Below are positions 8,695 to 16,785 of a stretch of 33,015 nt of DNA, one piece after another; positions within the stretch are counted from its first letter, which is position 1; every line of letters starts with the position of its first letter. The DNA is taken from the NCBI RefSeq assembly GCF_016803395.1, contig NZ_JAEVHL010000047.1:1-33015 (forward strand), in the 5' to 3' direction. Source of the stretch: Micromonospora tarensis (GTDB lineage Bacteria > Actinomycetota > Actinomycetes > Mycobacteriales > Micromonosporaceae). The translations under genes were made by a program, and so were the position numbers. Below the pieces are notes generated by a model that saw only the letters and a list, made by a program, of their open reading frames with translations, made no database searches and had not been told where the DNA came from.

Positions 8695-9849
8695 ATGCGA
8701 AGGCGACAGTTGACATCCGCGCTGGTGGCGCTCCTCCTCGCCGGGATCGCCATGGTGGTGCTCCCCCGGCACGGCGACACCGCCGGCTGGCGGGACACCT
8801 TCAGCCCGACCCTTCCACCGCCGAGCGGGGCGCACGAGGTGGGCGTACGACGGATGCGGCTGGTGGACCACGACCGTCGCGACCCGTGGCGCCCAGACAG
8901 CGACCGCACCCTGATGCTCGACGTGCACTACCCGGCCGACGCCGGGCACCGGCCGTTGGCGCACTACGCCGTCGCGCCCGCCATGACCGAGTTCGGCTAC
9001 CTCGCCTGGGCGCCGGGCGAGGAGCGCCGTCTGGGGCTGCTGCCGGACGAGGTCAACTGGATGTTCCGCACCCACTCCCACGAGTGGGCACCGCCCGCAG
9101 GCGGTCCGTTCCCCGTCCTGGTCGGCTCGCCGCCGCCGGGGGTGACGCGCACGGCGTACACCGGCATCGCCGAGGAGCTGGCCAGCCACGGTTACGTGGT
9201 CGTCACCGTCGACCACCCCTTCGACACGCCGGTGGTCGATCTCTATCCCACCCGGCGGGTGATCGAGCCGACCGACGCCGTCGCCACCGTCTCCCGGGCG
9301 GAGGCCGACACGACCAGGATCGCCGACATCGCGTACGTCACGAGCCGGCTCACCGAGCTGGACCGACAGCTCAGCCCGGTGCTGGACCCGCGACGGATCG
9401 GCCTCTTTGGCTGGACGAGCGCGGACGCCACAGCACGCGCGCGCCTCGCCGGCCTGCCCGGTGTGTCAGGCATCGCGGATACCACAGGCGCCGCCCGGGT
9501 CACCGGCACCGGCACCGTGCCACTGCTCGCCGTCGGCGGCTCACCCGCCGCCGACCAGAGTGGCACCGACCAGCGGGGCGCCAAGCGCCGTGGCTGGCGG
9601 GCGACCGTGACCGTCCCCGGCGCGTCCCCCCGGTCGCTCACCGACGACGGCGTGGTGCTGACCCAGATCGCGCGGCGCTACCCACGCACCGAACCGGTCG
9701 TGCGGCAGGACGTCGGCGCGGCGCAGCCGTTGGCGTACCGCACCGTTCGCCGCGCGCTGGTCGGCTTCTTCGGCCACCACCTGGGCGGCACGCCCGCCGG
9801 CACGTTCGGCATGGAGTCCGGCGTGACAGTCGACCTGGCCACCCCGTGA
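8695..9849 (+). CDS. PAF-acetylhydrolase-like protein lacking the nucleophile serine
   Basis: A 384-residue protein with an N-terminal hydrophobic segment (residues 7-24), acting as a signal peptide or anchor. It has an alpha/beta hydrolase body resembling the platelet-activating factor acetylhydrolase group, notably the YVVVTVDHPFDTPVV strand-turn at 167-181. Where this family has GHSFGG, this protein reads GWTSAD (239-244): the nucleophile position is Thr241 and the second glycine is Ala243. Ser242 is present but one position off. It may be inactive, use an unusual nucleophile, or act as a binding or sensing protein. It is the first gene of an operon with a histidine kinase and response regulator, 30 bp upstream of the kinase. 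ATG at 8695 was chosen because it begins the basic-hydrophobic leader. Confidence 0.75.
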   Translation: MRRRQLTSALVALLLAGIAMVVLPRHGDTAGWRDTFSPTLPPPSGAHEVGVRRMRLVDHDRRDPWRPDSDRTLMLDVHYPADAGHRPLAHYAVAPAMTEFGYLAWAPGEERRLGLLPDEVNWMFRTHSHEWAPPAGGPFPVLVGSPPPGVTRTAYTGIAEELASHGYVVVTVDHPFDTPVVDLYPTRRVIEPTDAVATVSRAEADTTRIADIAYVTSRLTELDRQLSPVLDPRRIGLFGWTSADATARARLAGLPGVSGIADTTGAARVTGTGTVPLLAVGGSPAADQSGTDQRGAKRRGWRATVTVPGASPRSLTDDGVVLTQIARRYPRTEPVVRQDVGAAQPLAYRTVRRALVGFFGHHLGGTPAGTFGMESGVTVDLATP

Positions 9850-9879
9850 GATGCTGACCCGCATGGACCGCTCGCCTGG

Positions 9880-10971
9880 GTGGCCGCCGGGATCGTCACC
9901 GTCCTGGCACCCTGGTACGGCGAGCCGGCCGCGCTGCGGCTGACCGCCTGGGTCACGGTCGTCGCCGCGACGCTGGCGATCTCGTCGCCTCGGCTGGCCC
10001 GGATGCCGCTCGCCGTCACGGCGGCCGTCGTCTCGGTGGCCGGGAGCCTCTGGGCCTGGCGGTTCCTCGGCTACGACTTCGTCGACGCGGGCAACGAATC
10101 AAGCAAAGTGCTGCTGTGGACCACCGTCGAGGTGGGCGCGCTGACCGCCCTCGGGGTCGCGCTGGCCCGGGGGGCGGGCCGAGCCGGTCGCCTGGGGGGA
10201 GGGCTGCTGCTGATTCCCGGCGGTGCGGTCGGCTTTCGGCTGCTGCCCGATGCCGCCATCGGAGAACAGCTGTTCCTGAGCGCCCTGGGCGCGGTCACGG
10301 TGCTGGCGGGAGCGCTGCTCGGCCACTATCTTGGCCGGCTCGACGAGCTGCGGGTGTCCGCCGTGGCGCAGGCCCGGTCCGAGCAGCGGCGGATGGTCGC
10401 CGCCGACCTGCACGACTACGTCGCGCACGACATCGCCGGCATCGTGGTCATGGCGCAGTCGGCGCGGATCGTCGTCGGGAGCGATCCGGCGGCGGTGATC
10501 GAACAGGTCGAGCAGGCCGCCGCCCGGGCGCTGCGGCGGCTCGACCACAGCATCCGGCTGATGCGGGACGACGGCGAGCGCACGGCGCGCCAGTACGGCC
10601 TCGCCGAGGTGGCCGACCTGGTCGACGTTCACCCGCTGCCGGTCGAGCTGACGGTGGCGGTGGCGAGCCGCGACGAACTGCCCGCCGCGATCCAGGCCAC
10701 CACGTACCGGGTGATATCCGAGGCGCTCACGAACGTGGCCCGACACGCCCGTCGCAGCGCTGCGGTGCGGGTGTCGGTGACCCAGCGGGACGAGCGGCTC
10801 GACATCGTCGTCGCCAACGACCTGCCGGTCCCCGCGACGCCGCCGGGTGCCATGGGTTCCGGTGCCGGCCTGGCGTCGCTGCGATCCCGGGTGGAGGCAC
10901 TCGACGGCACCATGCGCGCCGGCGTGCAGGACGGATCGTGGCGGGTGCACGTCACGCTGCCGATAGGCTGA
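9880..10971 (+). CDS. sensor histidine kinase, NarL-partner type (HisKA_3)
   Basis: 363 residues with about four hydrophobic segments in the first 150, then a short linker and a HisKA_3 dimerisation helix with DLHDYVAHD (phospho-acceptor His178). A HATPase domain follows (SEALTNVARHA N-box near 280; GSGAGLASLRSRV G-box near 325-337). It pairs with the NarL-type regulator 51 bp downstream. The start is uncertain. GTG at 9880 is the first possible in-frame start after the previous stop and lacks a good ribosome binding site. An ATG at 9863 is one frame off, and removing the shift would extend the protein to start MDRLAWVAAG, which reads like a natural N-terminus. Either a one-base error or indel exists there, or the GTG is used. 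The signal is unknown. Confidence 0.88.
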   Translation: MAAGIVTVLAPWYGEPAALRLTAWVTVVAATLAISSPRLARMPLAVTAAVVSVAGSLWAWRFLGYDFVDAGNESSKVLLWTTVEVGALTALGVALARGAGRAGRLGGGLLLIPGGAVGFRLLPDAAIGEQLFLSALGAVTVLAGALLGHYLGRLDELRVSAVAQARSEQRRMVAADLHDYVAHDIAGIVVMAQSARIVVGSDPAAVIEQVEQAAARALRRLDHSIRLMRDDGERTARQYGLAEVADLVDVHPLPVELTVAVASRDELPAAIQATTYRVISEALTNVARHARRSAAVRVSVTQRDERLDIVVANDLPVPATPPGAMGSGAGLASLRSRVEALDGTMRAGVQDGSWRVHVTLPIG

Positions 10972-11022
10972 GTCGATGCCCACACGGACAGTCCCAGGGC
11001 TGGGTGTCCGGTCGGCGACCCG

Positions 11023-11667
11023 ATGACCGACGTGGTGATCGCCGACGACCACGACATGGTCCGGCACGGTTTCCGGATGGTGCTGTCGGCCCAACCCGAC
11101 CTCACCATCGTCGGCGAGGCCAGCAACGGTGCCGCCGCCTGGGACCTGGTCCGCCGGCTACGCCCCGCGGTGTTGCTGGCGGACATCCGGATGCCCGGAA
11201 TCGACGGCCTCGAACTCGTCCGCCGCGTCGCCGCCGCGCCCGAACTGGACACCCGGGTGATCGTGGTGACCACCTTCAACGAGGACGAGTACGTCACCCG
11301 GGCGTTGCGGGACGGCGCGAGTGGTTTCCTGCTGAAGGCCTCCGCGCCGGGACTGCTCGTCGAGGCTGTCCGGGCCGCGCTGGCCGGCAACGCCCTGATC
11401 AGCCCCGAGGTCACCGTCCGCCTGCTGGAGCGGTTCACCACCGGCGGCGAACCACTCCCGGCGGACCCGCCGTTGACCCCCCGGGAGCGGGACGTCGCCG
11501 CGCTCGTGGCCCGGGGACTGAGCAACGAGGAAATCGGCGCGAAGCTCCACGTGTCACCGGGCACCGTCAAGACCCACGTCGCGCACATCTCGCTGAAGCT
11601 CGGCAACGTCACCCGCGTCCGCATCGCCGCCTGGGCCTGGGAATCCGGCCTGGTGTCCCGCCTCTGA
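11023..11667 (+). CDS. response regulator, NarL/LuxR family
   Basis: 214 residues: an N-terminal receiver domain with Asp8/Asp9, phospho-acceptor Asp54 (LLADIRMPG) and the conserved Lys in GFLLKAS; then a LuxR-type helix-turn-helix from about residue 150 (LTPRERDVAALVARGLSNEE ... VSPGTVKTHV). It is the cognate partner of the kinase encoded just upstream and would bind DNA as a dimer after phosphorylation. Targets are not visible, but autoregulation of the operon starting at 8695 or control of the divergent membrane protein gene is plausible. A hairpin terminator follows 37 bp after the stop. Confidence 0.93.
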   Translation: MTDVVIADDHDMVRHGFRMVLSAQPDLTIVGEASNGAAAWDLVRRLRPAVLLADIRMPGIDGLELVRRVAAAPELDTRVIVVTTFNEDEYVTRALRDGASGFLLKASAPGLLVEAVRAALAGNALISPEVTVRLLERFTTGGEPLPADPPLTPRERDVAALVARGLSNEEIGAKLHVSPGTVKTHVAHISLKLGNVTRVRIAAWAWESGLVSRL

Positions 11668-11703
11668 CCGGTGCGACGAGAACACCCGGCGGCTGGTCAA
11701 CGT

Positions 11704-11731
11704 GGCTGACCCGGGTGCGGCCGGGTCAGCC
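11704..11731. terminator. hairpin terminator, perfect 11-bp stem
   Basis: Arms 11704-11714 and 11721-11731 are perfectly complementary, with a 6-nt loop. They lie 36 bp past the response regulator stop. The right arm overlaps the stop codon of the convergent homocysteine methyltransferase reading frame (11726-11728), so the hairpin probably ends transcription from both sides. Confidence 0.75.
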
Positions 11732-12660
11732 GGCGACCGCCGGGCGCGACGCCCGCCTTCCGTCGAGACGGGTGGCGAGGGCCGCGATGTGTTCCGGTGT
11801 CGTCCCGCAACACCCGCCCACCACACCGAGCTGGTACCGCTGCACCCAGTCGGCAGTCGCCCGCGCGAACCCGGCCGGCCCGGCACGCACCGGGACGTAC
11901 CGGTCCACCGGCACGTTCTCCGGCAGACTCGACCGGTCCTCCACGTTCGGATAGCACCCGATCGGACCCGCGCACGCGTCGGCGAGCGCGGCCAGCGCCG
12001 CCTCGCACCGCTCGGGTGTGGTGCAGTTGACGAGCACGGCGGAACACCCCGCGTCCTCGACCCGTCGGGCGGCCTCGGCGATGGACTCGCCGGACAGCAG
12101 CCGGCCGCCGTCCGCACAGACGAAGCTCACGAAGGTCCGCAGGCCACGCCGGGTGGCCGCCCGGGCGGCCGCCAACGCCTCCCGGGTCGTGTTCATCGTC
12201 TCCACCAGGACGAGGTCCACCCCGGCGTCGGCGAGCGCGCCCACGTGCCAGTCGTGCTCCACCCGCAACGTGTGGTCGTCGGGGACCAGACTCGGCTGGT
12301 AGCAGTCCTCCAGGGGCGCCACGCTCGCGGCCACCAGCACCCGCCCGCCGGCGGCGTCGCTGGCCGCCCGGGCATCCGCCACGGCCGCCTGCGCGTACCC
12401 GACGGCCAGGTCCGCGGCGACGCCGGCCCGCTCGAGAGCCCGCAGGTTCGTCCGGAACGTGTTGGCGGTGAGGACATCCGCACCAGCCGAGACGTACGCG
12501 GTGTGCACCTGACGCAGCAACCGGCGCGACGCGTCGTCCCGCAGGGCGGCAGTCGTCCACCACGCGGGCTGACACTGACACCGGCCCGCTGTAGTTCGGT
12601 GGCCAACCCGCCGTCGAGCAGCAGCGGCGCCCCTGCCGCGCCCGTCGCCTCAGAGGGCAT
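11726..12660 (-). pseudogene. homocysteine S-methyltransferase, single-base frameshift
   Basis: The N-terminal part starts at ATG 12658-12660, overlapping the upstream lyase stop by 11 bp, and reads LLLDGGLATELQRAG, the expected first strand of the homocysteine-binding barrel. Near 12560-12570 the family match jumps to another frame, which continues WWTTAALRDDASRRLLRQVH and then AYVSAGADVLTANTFRTN to the stop at 11726. The second part keeps the zinc ligands: Cys in VNCTTPE and the two Cys of GGCCGTTPE. Joined, the protein would be about 310 residues, normal for enzymes that methylate homocysteine to methionine from S-methylmethionine or SAM (MmuM-like). A one-base deletion in the CCCGCG run is the simplest cause, either a real mutation or a sequencing error. 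Without it, a separate ORF starting at 12520 would lack the first strand. Confidence 0.85.
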
Positions 12661-13768
12661 CGGTCAGATCCTTGGCGAGATCATGGGGGTCCTCGATGCC
12701 GAGCGACAGCCGGACGATGTTGTTGGTGATGCCGAGCCGCAGCCGGTCCTGCTCCGGGATCGGGCGGTGGGTCATCAGCGCCGGGCACTCCACCAGCGAC
12801 CGGACGCTGCCGAGGCTCACCGCGCAGGCGAACAGCACGCAGCGGTTCATCATCGCCTGCACGTCACCGAGGTATTCGAAGGTGACGATCGACCCCGGCC
12901 CAGACATCTGCCGCTCGACGACGTGTCGCTGCGGGTGCTCCTCCAGCCCGGGGTAGTGGACCGCGCCGACCTTCGGTGAGCCGCGCAGCAACTCGACGAT
13001 GTGCTGGGCGGTACGCGTCTGTCGCTCGACTCTGAGCGAGAGCGTCTTGAGGCCGCGGTGGGTCAGGAAGCAGTCCAGCGGACCGGGGATGTTGCCGGCC
13101 GCGGTTCGGTAGCCGAAGAACTCGCCGTGCAGGGAGTCGTCGTTGTAGACCAGAGCACCGCCGATCACGTCGGAGTGGCCGGCGATGAACTTCGTCGTGC
13201 TGTAGAGGGTGATGTCCGCGCCGTGCGCCAGCGGCTGCTGGAGCACCGGGCTGGCGAACGTGTTGTCGACGAGGAGAAGTGCTTCGTACCGTCGGGCCAA
13301 CTCCGCCAGCGCCCCGATGTCGGCGACTTTGAGCAGTGGGTTCGTCGGGGTTTCCAGCCACACCATGGCCACGTCGTCGGCCATCGCCTCGGTCACCGCC
13401 GCCAGGTCGGTGAGGTCGACGTAGTCCACCCGGATGTCGTACTTCGTCAGCGTCTTGAACAGGGAGAACGTCCCCCCGTACACGTCGTCGGAGGCCACCA
13501 CCCGCTGCCCGGGGCGCAGCAGCGACAGCGCGGTCGCGCCGGCCGCCTGCCCGGACGAGAACACCAGTGCGTGCGCGGCGTTCTCCAGGGCGGCTAGGCA
13601 GCGTTCCAACGCCTCCCGGGTCGGGTTCTCCCCCCGGCCGTAGAAGTACCGCAGGTCGTCCTGGGCGCGTTGCTCGAAGGTGGTGGCGAGGTGCAGCGGC
13701 GGTACGACGTCTCCCGAGGCGGCGGTAATCTCGTATCCGGCGTGGACGAGTTTGGTGTCGAGTTCCAT
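12650..13768 (-). CDS. cystathionine gamma-lyase/synthase family PLP enzyme
   Basis: 372 residues from the ATG at 13766-13768; the frame is open further upstream, but the extra residues do not resemble the family. The PLP-binding Lys is Lys193 in the STTKFIAGHSD motif, Asp168 in LLVDNTFASP should contact the PLP ring nitrogen, and YGRGENPTR (43-51) is the substrate and phosphate-binding loop. DVYGGT at 95-100 has Gly where methionine gamma-lyases carry a characteristic Cys, which favours a cystathionine gamma-lyase or synthase role over methionine lyase. It would interconvert homocysteine-derived cystathionine and cysteine, or cleave a C-S bond in a pathway intermediate. It starts 5 bp after the methyltransferase stop, in an operon with a desulfurase and a homocysteine methyltransferase. 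Cytoplasmic tetramer in known members. Confidence 0.92.
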   Translation of the reverse strand: MELDTKLVHAGYEITAASGDVVPPLHLATTFEQRAQDDLRYFYGRGENPTREALERCLAALENAAHALVFSSGQAAGATALSLLRPGQRVVASDDVYGGTFSLFKTLTKYDIRVDYVDLTDLAAVTEAMADDVAMVWLETPTNPLLKVADIGALAELARRYEALLLVDNTFASPVLQQPLAHGADITLYSTTKFIAGHSDVIGGALVYNDDSLHGEFFGYRTAAGNIPGPLDCFLTHRGLKTLSLRVERQTRTAQHIVELLRGSPKVGAVHYPGLEEHPQRHVVERQMSGPGSIVTFEYLGDVQAMMNRCVLFACAVSLGSVRSLVECPALMTHRPIPEQDRLRLGITNNIVRLSLGIEDPHDLAKDLTDAL

Positions 13769-13772
13769 GGCC

Positions 13773-14639
13773 TCACTCCGGCTTGGTCGCGTGGAAACAG
13801 ATGGCGGTGCTCGGCACGTCGACCGCGCCCTGCGTGTCGACGAAGTCGGAGACGCGCTCACCGACGGCCGTCCACAACGACTCGCGTTCGGCGTCGTCCA
13901 TCCGGTCCCCGACGAGCTGGCGCATCCTCGGCGGCAACAGGTCCCGGGAGAACGCGACGAAGTCGTCGACGCTGTCGAAGCGGAAGGTCAGCTGCACCTC
14001 GTCCGCCTGCGCGCCGGTGAAGCCCGCCGCGGTGAACTCGTCCACCACGACGGCGGGATCGGTCATGCTGAACGGCCCGGGTGTGCCGGGCGGTGGGGCC
14101 GGCAGTTGCAGCCGTGAGCCGATGACGCCGAAGGCCGTACTGATCACTGCGGCCCGGGGTGGCACTGACCAACTCGACCCGGCGAGCCGACCGCCCGGGC
14201 GGAGCAGGCCGCACAGCCCGCGCAGGCCTCGCGGCCGATCCGGCAGGAACATCAGACCCCACCTGCTCAGCACGGTGTCGAACGACGCCTGCGGCAGGTC
14301 CAGCTGCTCCGCGTCCCCCTGACTGAAGGTGAGCTGCGAATATCCGGCCCCCCGGCGCTGCGCGACCGCCACCATGTCCGCGGCGATGTCGACGCCGACG
14401 ACCCGCCCCCGCGGGCCGACCCGTTCGGCAGCGGCGACGGAGACTTCGCCGGTGCCGCTGGCGACGTCCAGCACGGTGGCTCCGGGTCGTACCGCGCCGG
14501 TGTCGAGCAGCAGTCGCGTCACCGGCTCGGCGCCCGCCTCGAACACCGGGTGCCACTTGTCCCACGGCGAGCTGAGGTCGTTCCAGATCGATTGCTGCTC
14601 TGCCTTGAAGCTGTCCACGTCTGCTCCCGTCATCGTCAC
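13773..14639 (-). CDS. SAM-dependent methyltransferase, UbiE-like
   Basis: 288 residues with motif I VLDVASGTGE (56-65), post-I VGVDIA (81-86), a motif II-like FDTVLSRWGLMFL and a typical C-terminal substrate-recognition half. It belongs to the Methyltransf_11/UbiE group, which methylates C, O or N atoms of small molecules. The GTG start (14637-14639) overlaps the desulfurase stop as GTGA; ATG at 14633 is an alternative two codons in. Translational coupling with sulfur-amino-acid genes and the presence of S-adenosylhomocysteine hydrolase on the facing strand suggest it is the SAM consumer whose by-product the neighbours recycle. The substrate is unknown. Confidence 0.88.
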   Translation of the reverse strand: MTMTGADVDSFKAEQQSIWNDLSSPWDKWHPVFEAGAEPVTRLLLDTGAVRPGATVLDVASGTGEVSVAAAERVGPRGRVVGVDIAADMVAVAQRRGAGYSQLTFSQGDAEQLDLPQASFDTVLSRWGLMFLPDRPRGLRGLCGLLRPGGRLAGSSWSVPPRAAVISTAFGVIGSRLQLPAPPPGTPGPFSMTDPAVVVDEFTAAGFTGAQADEVQLTFRFDSVDDFVAFSRDLLPPRMRQLVGDRMDDAERESLWTAVGERVSDFVDTQGAVDVPSTAICFHATKPE

Positions 14640-15895
14640 AGGAACCGCTCGTCGGGGTGCTCCTTGGTCCAGAACCCTGGTTGCACTGTCCCGATCGCGT
14701 CGACCAGCCTGTCGATCTCGTCCTCGGTGTTGTAGACACCGACGGAGGCTCGGACCGTGCCCACCAGCCCCAGGTGGTCGGCCATCGGGATCGCGCAGTG
14801 CACGCCGGTGCGCACCATGACCCCGGCCGCGCTGAGGTGGTTGCCGACGTCGTACGGGTGCAGGCCCTCGACGGCGAAGGTGACGATCGCGCCCTCGTGG
14901 CGGTCGCCCAGCACGCGGACGTTACCCGCTCCGGCGAGGCTGTCCCGGAGTCGGTGGGTCAGCCCCTGGTCGTGCGCGACCACCTGGTCGAACCCGAGGT
15001 CGCCGAGGTACGTCGCGGCCGCCGCGAGGCCGACCGCGCCGCCGATGTTCGGGGTGCCGGCCTCGAGCCGGTTGGGCACCGGGAGGTATTCGATCTCGCC
15101 CGCCCAGGAGACGCCGCGAGCGACCCCGCCACCGGTCAGTGCCGGCTGGAGCCGCTCCAGGTGCTCGGCCTTGCCGTAGAGCACACCGATACCCATCGGC
15201 GCGTACATCTTGTGCCCGGAGAAGCAGTAGTAGTCGGCGTCGAGAGCCTGGACGTCGACCGGGCGGTGGGCCACCGCCTGAGCGCCGTCCACGAGCACCG
15301 GAACACCGCGCCGGTGCGCCTCGGCGATCATCTCCTGGACCGGGTTCACGGTGCCCAGCACGTTCGACACGTGGGCCACCGCCACCAGCCGGGTTCGCTC
15401 GGACAGCGAGTCGCGGAACGCCTCCAGGGTGACCCCGCCCGCTGGCTGCAACGGGACCACCCGCAGGGTGCTGCCGGTCCGCTCGCACAGCCGCCGCCAC
15501 GGCAGCAGGTTGGAGTGATGCTCCATCCCGGTGATGACCACCTCGTCGCCCTCGGTGAGAACCGACTCGTAGGCCAGCGCGACGGTGTTGATGGATTCGG
15601 TGGTGCCCTTCGTGAAGACGATCTGCTGGGCGTCCTCGGCGTTGAGGAAGCCCTGCACGGTCCGGCGGGCGCTCTCGTACGCGTCACTGGCGCGCATGCT
15701 GTACGCGTGCACGCTGCGCCCGACATTGCTGTTCGCCGTCTGGTAGTAGCGCATGACCGCCTCGAGCACCTGGGCGGGCTTCTGCGTGGTGGCGGCGTTG
15801 TCCAGGTACGACAGCGGGGTGCCGTCGTCCAGCCCGGTGCCAAGTATGGGGAAATCGGCGCGGACGCGGTCCGCGAGGTTGACCGGGTCGGTCAC
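14636..15895 (-). CDS. cysteine desulfurase, SufS-like (class V aminotransferase)
   Basis: 419 residues closely matching group II (SufS-type) desulfurases: LDNAATTQKP near 31-40, PLP-binding Lys229 in FSGHKMYAPMG, Asp203 in LVDGAQAVAH, and the catalytic Cys367 in RTGVHCAIP, followed by the expected RASVGVYNTEDEID. All key residues are present, so it should remove sulfur from cysteine (or selenium from selenocysteine) as an enzyme-bound persulfide. No SufU/SufE, SufB/C/D or IscU gene lies nearby, unlike housekeeping suf loci, so a dedicated biosynthetic sulfur-donor role is likely. Start is GTG at 15893-15895, overlapping the upstream gene's stop as GTGA. Confidence 0.92.
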   Translation of the reverse strand: MTDPVNLADRVRADFPILGTGLDDGTPLSYLDNAATTQKPAQVLEAVMRYYQTANSNVGRSVHAYSMRASDAYESARRTVQGFLNAEDAQQIVFTKGTTESINTVALAYESVLTEGDEVVITGMEHHSNLLPWRRLCERTGSTLRVVPLQPAGGVTLEAFRDSLSERTRLVAVAHVSNVLGTVNPVQEMIAEAHRRGVPVLVDGAQAVAHRPVDVQALDADYYCFSGHKMYAPMGIGVLYGKAEHLERLQPALTGGGVARGVSWAGEIEYLPVPNRLEAGTPNIGGAVGLAAAATYLGDLGFDQVVAHDQGLTHRLRDSLAGAGNVRVLGDRHEGAIVTFAVEGLHPYDVGNHLSAAGVMVRTGVHCAIPMADHLGLVGTVRASVGVYNTEDEIDRLVDAIGTVQPGFWTKEHPDERFL

Positions 15896-16614
15896 GATGG
15901 CATCCTTTCGAAGAGCGACAGATATCGCGTCATCAGGTGTTCCGGGAAGAGCACGGGCTTTTGTTCGGAGAAAGGTCGCCGGGCGAGCGGGATCTGCTCT
16001 CCGGACAGGTGGGGGCCATAGAAGAACCAGCAGATCTGGGCGATGGTCTCCGCGGCGAGGACCGGACGCACCTCGGCGGAGTACATCTGCATGTGATCAT
16101 AGGTCGCCTTGAACTCACCACGAGGGCCGAACGTATTCGCGTGCATGACGTGACCGAAGAAGTCGTGGACCGCCCGGAACAGATCGTTGTAACAGAAGTC
16201 GACGCCGTTCACCCGCAGCCCGGAAGCCTCGGTCATCGGATGGTCCGAGCTGCGGCCGGGGCCGTCGCCGTGACCGTGGGCGGTGAGGTAGATGTACAGG
16301 ACGCCGGTCTCGCGCACCTGGGCGCAGAGCTCTTTGGAGGTGACGTAGGGCTGCGGTCGGCTGCTGTCGAGCCAGGGCTCGACCCGGAGCCCGGACGCGA
16401 TCAGGGCGTCGTACTGTGCCCGGGTCTCCCGCTTGAACGCCTCGTAGAGTCGGAGCGTCTCGGGCTCTGGGCGTACCGGTACCTGGTCGAACCAGGCACC
16501 CACCTGGCGACAGAAATCCTCGTCAAGCTCCCGTAGCACGGGCGCGGCGACTTTCCTGCCGGGGAAGTGGCGGTGGAGATATGCGTCGGCAATGGAAGCC
16601 GGGTCTAGATCCAC
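15892..16614 (-). CDS. unclassified protein with HDFFGH motif, possible metalloenzyme
   Basis: 240 residues starting at GTG 16612-16614, with an in-frame stop two codons upstream and AGAGG before it. I do not recognise a named family with certainty. The most striking part is residues 142-200: YNDLFRAVHDFFGHV (His150, His155), then Glu167, His174, a YSAEVRP stretch with Glu181, and AAETIAQICWFFYGPH. An HDxxGH followed by a carboxylate resembles the 2-His-1-carboxylate iron site of aromatic amino acid hydroxylases (HExxGH), but the rest does not look like them. I recall RAVHDxFGH-type motifs in uncharacterised phage and bacterial proteins but cannot check this. It is the first full-size gene of the operon and overlaps the desulfurase start. 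No signal peptide or membrane helix. An Fe-dependent oxygenase acting on an amino acid is a hypothesis only. Confidence 0.8.
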   Translation of the reverse strand: MDLDPASIADAYLHRHFPGRKVAAPVLRELDEDFCRQVGAWFDQVPVRPEPETLRLYEAFKRETRAQYDALIASGLRVEPWLDSSRPQPYVTSKELCAQVRETGVLYIYLTAHGHGDGPGRSSDHPMTEASGLRVNGVDFCYNDLFRAVHDFFGHVMHANTFGPRGEFKATYDHMQMYSAEVRPVLAAETIAQICWFFYGPHLSGEQIPLARRPFSEQKPVLFPEHLMTRYLSLFERMPS

Positions 16615-16695
16615 GTCTCATACCTCTGCTCATGTGGCATCGGGGGGTGCCGCCACAGCAACGCGGCAAGGCACGGACATGAGGACTGAGCGGAT

Positions 16696-16785
16696 CTAGC
16701 GGGGCGGGCCAATGGAAGGACGTGCCGCGACGATCATGTTCGTCATCAGCAACGCAACGTCGGAGAAGTCGACGCAGCAATCCAT
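16696..16785 (-). CDS. possible 29-residue peptide, leader or precursor
   Basis: A short frame from ATG 16783-16785 to TAG 16696-16698, with a GGGGGTGG ribosome binding site 5 nt upstream and a candidate promoter just before it. The peptide begins MDCCVDFSDV, has a hydrophobic Met-rich middle and ends SIGPPR. It lies 81 bp before the GTG of the operon's first large gene, in the same transcript direction. Two adjacent Cys codons at positions 3-4 ahead of sulfur-metabolism genes suggest either a cysteine-sensing attenuator leader or a peptide substrate for the operon enzymes. A 6-bp stem (16648-16653 with 16663-16668) lies between it and the next gene. It is too short for composition tests, so it may be fortuitous. 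Confidence 0.45.
   Translation of the reverse strand: MDCCVDFSDVALLMTNMIVAARPSIGPPR

Noticed and set aside
12850..13861. Assigning the PLP enzyme as methionine gamma-lyase
   Set aside because: The characteristic Cys of methionine gamma-lyases is Gly here (DVYGGT), which fits cystathionine lyase/synthase members better.
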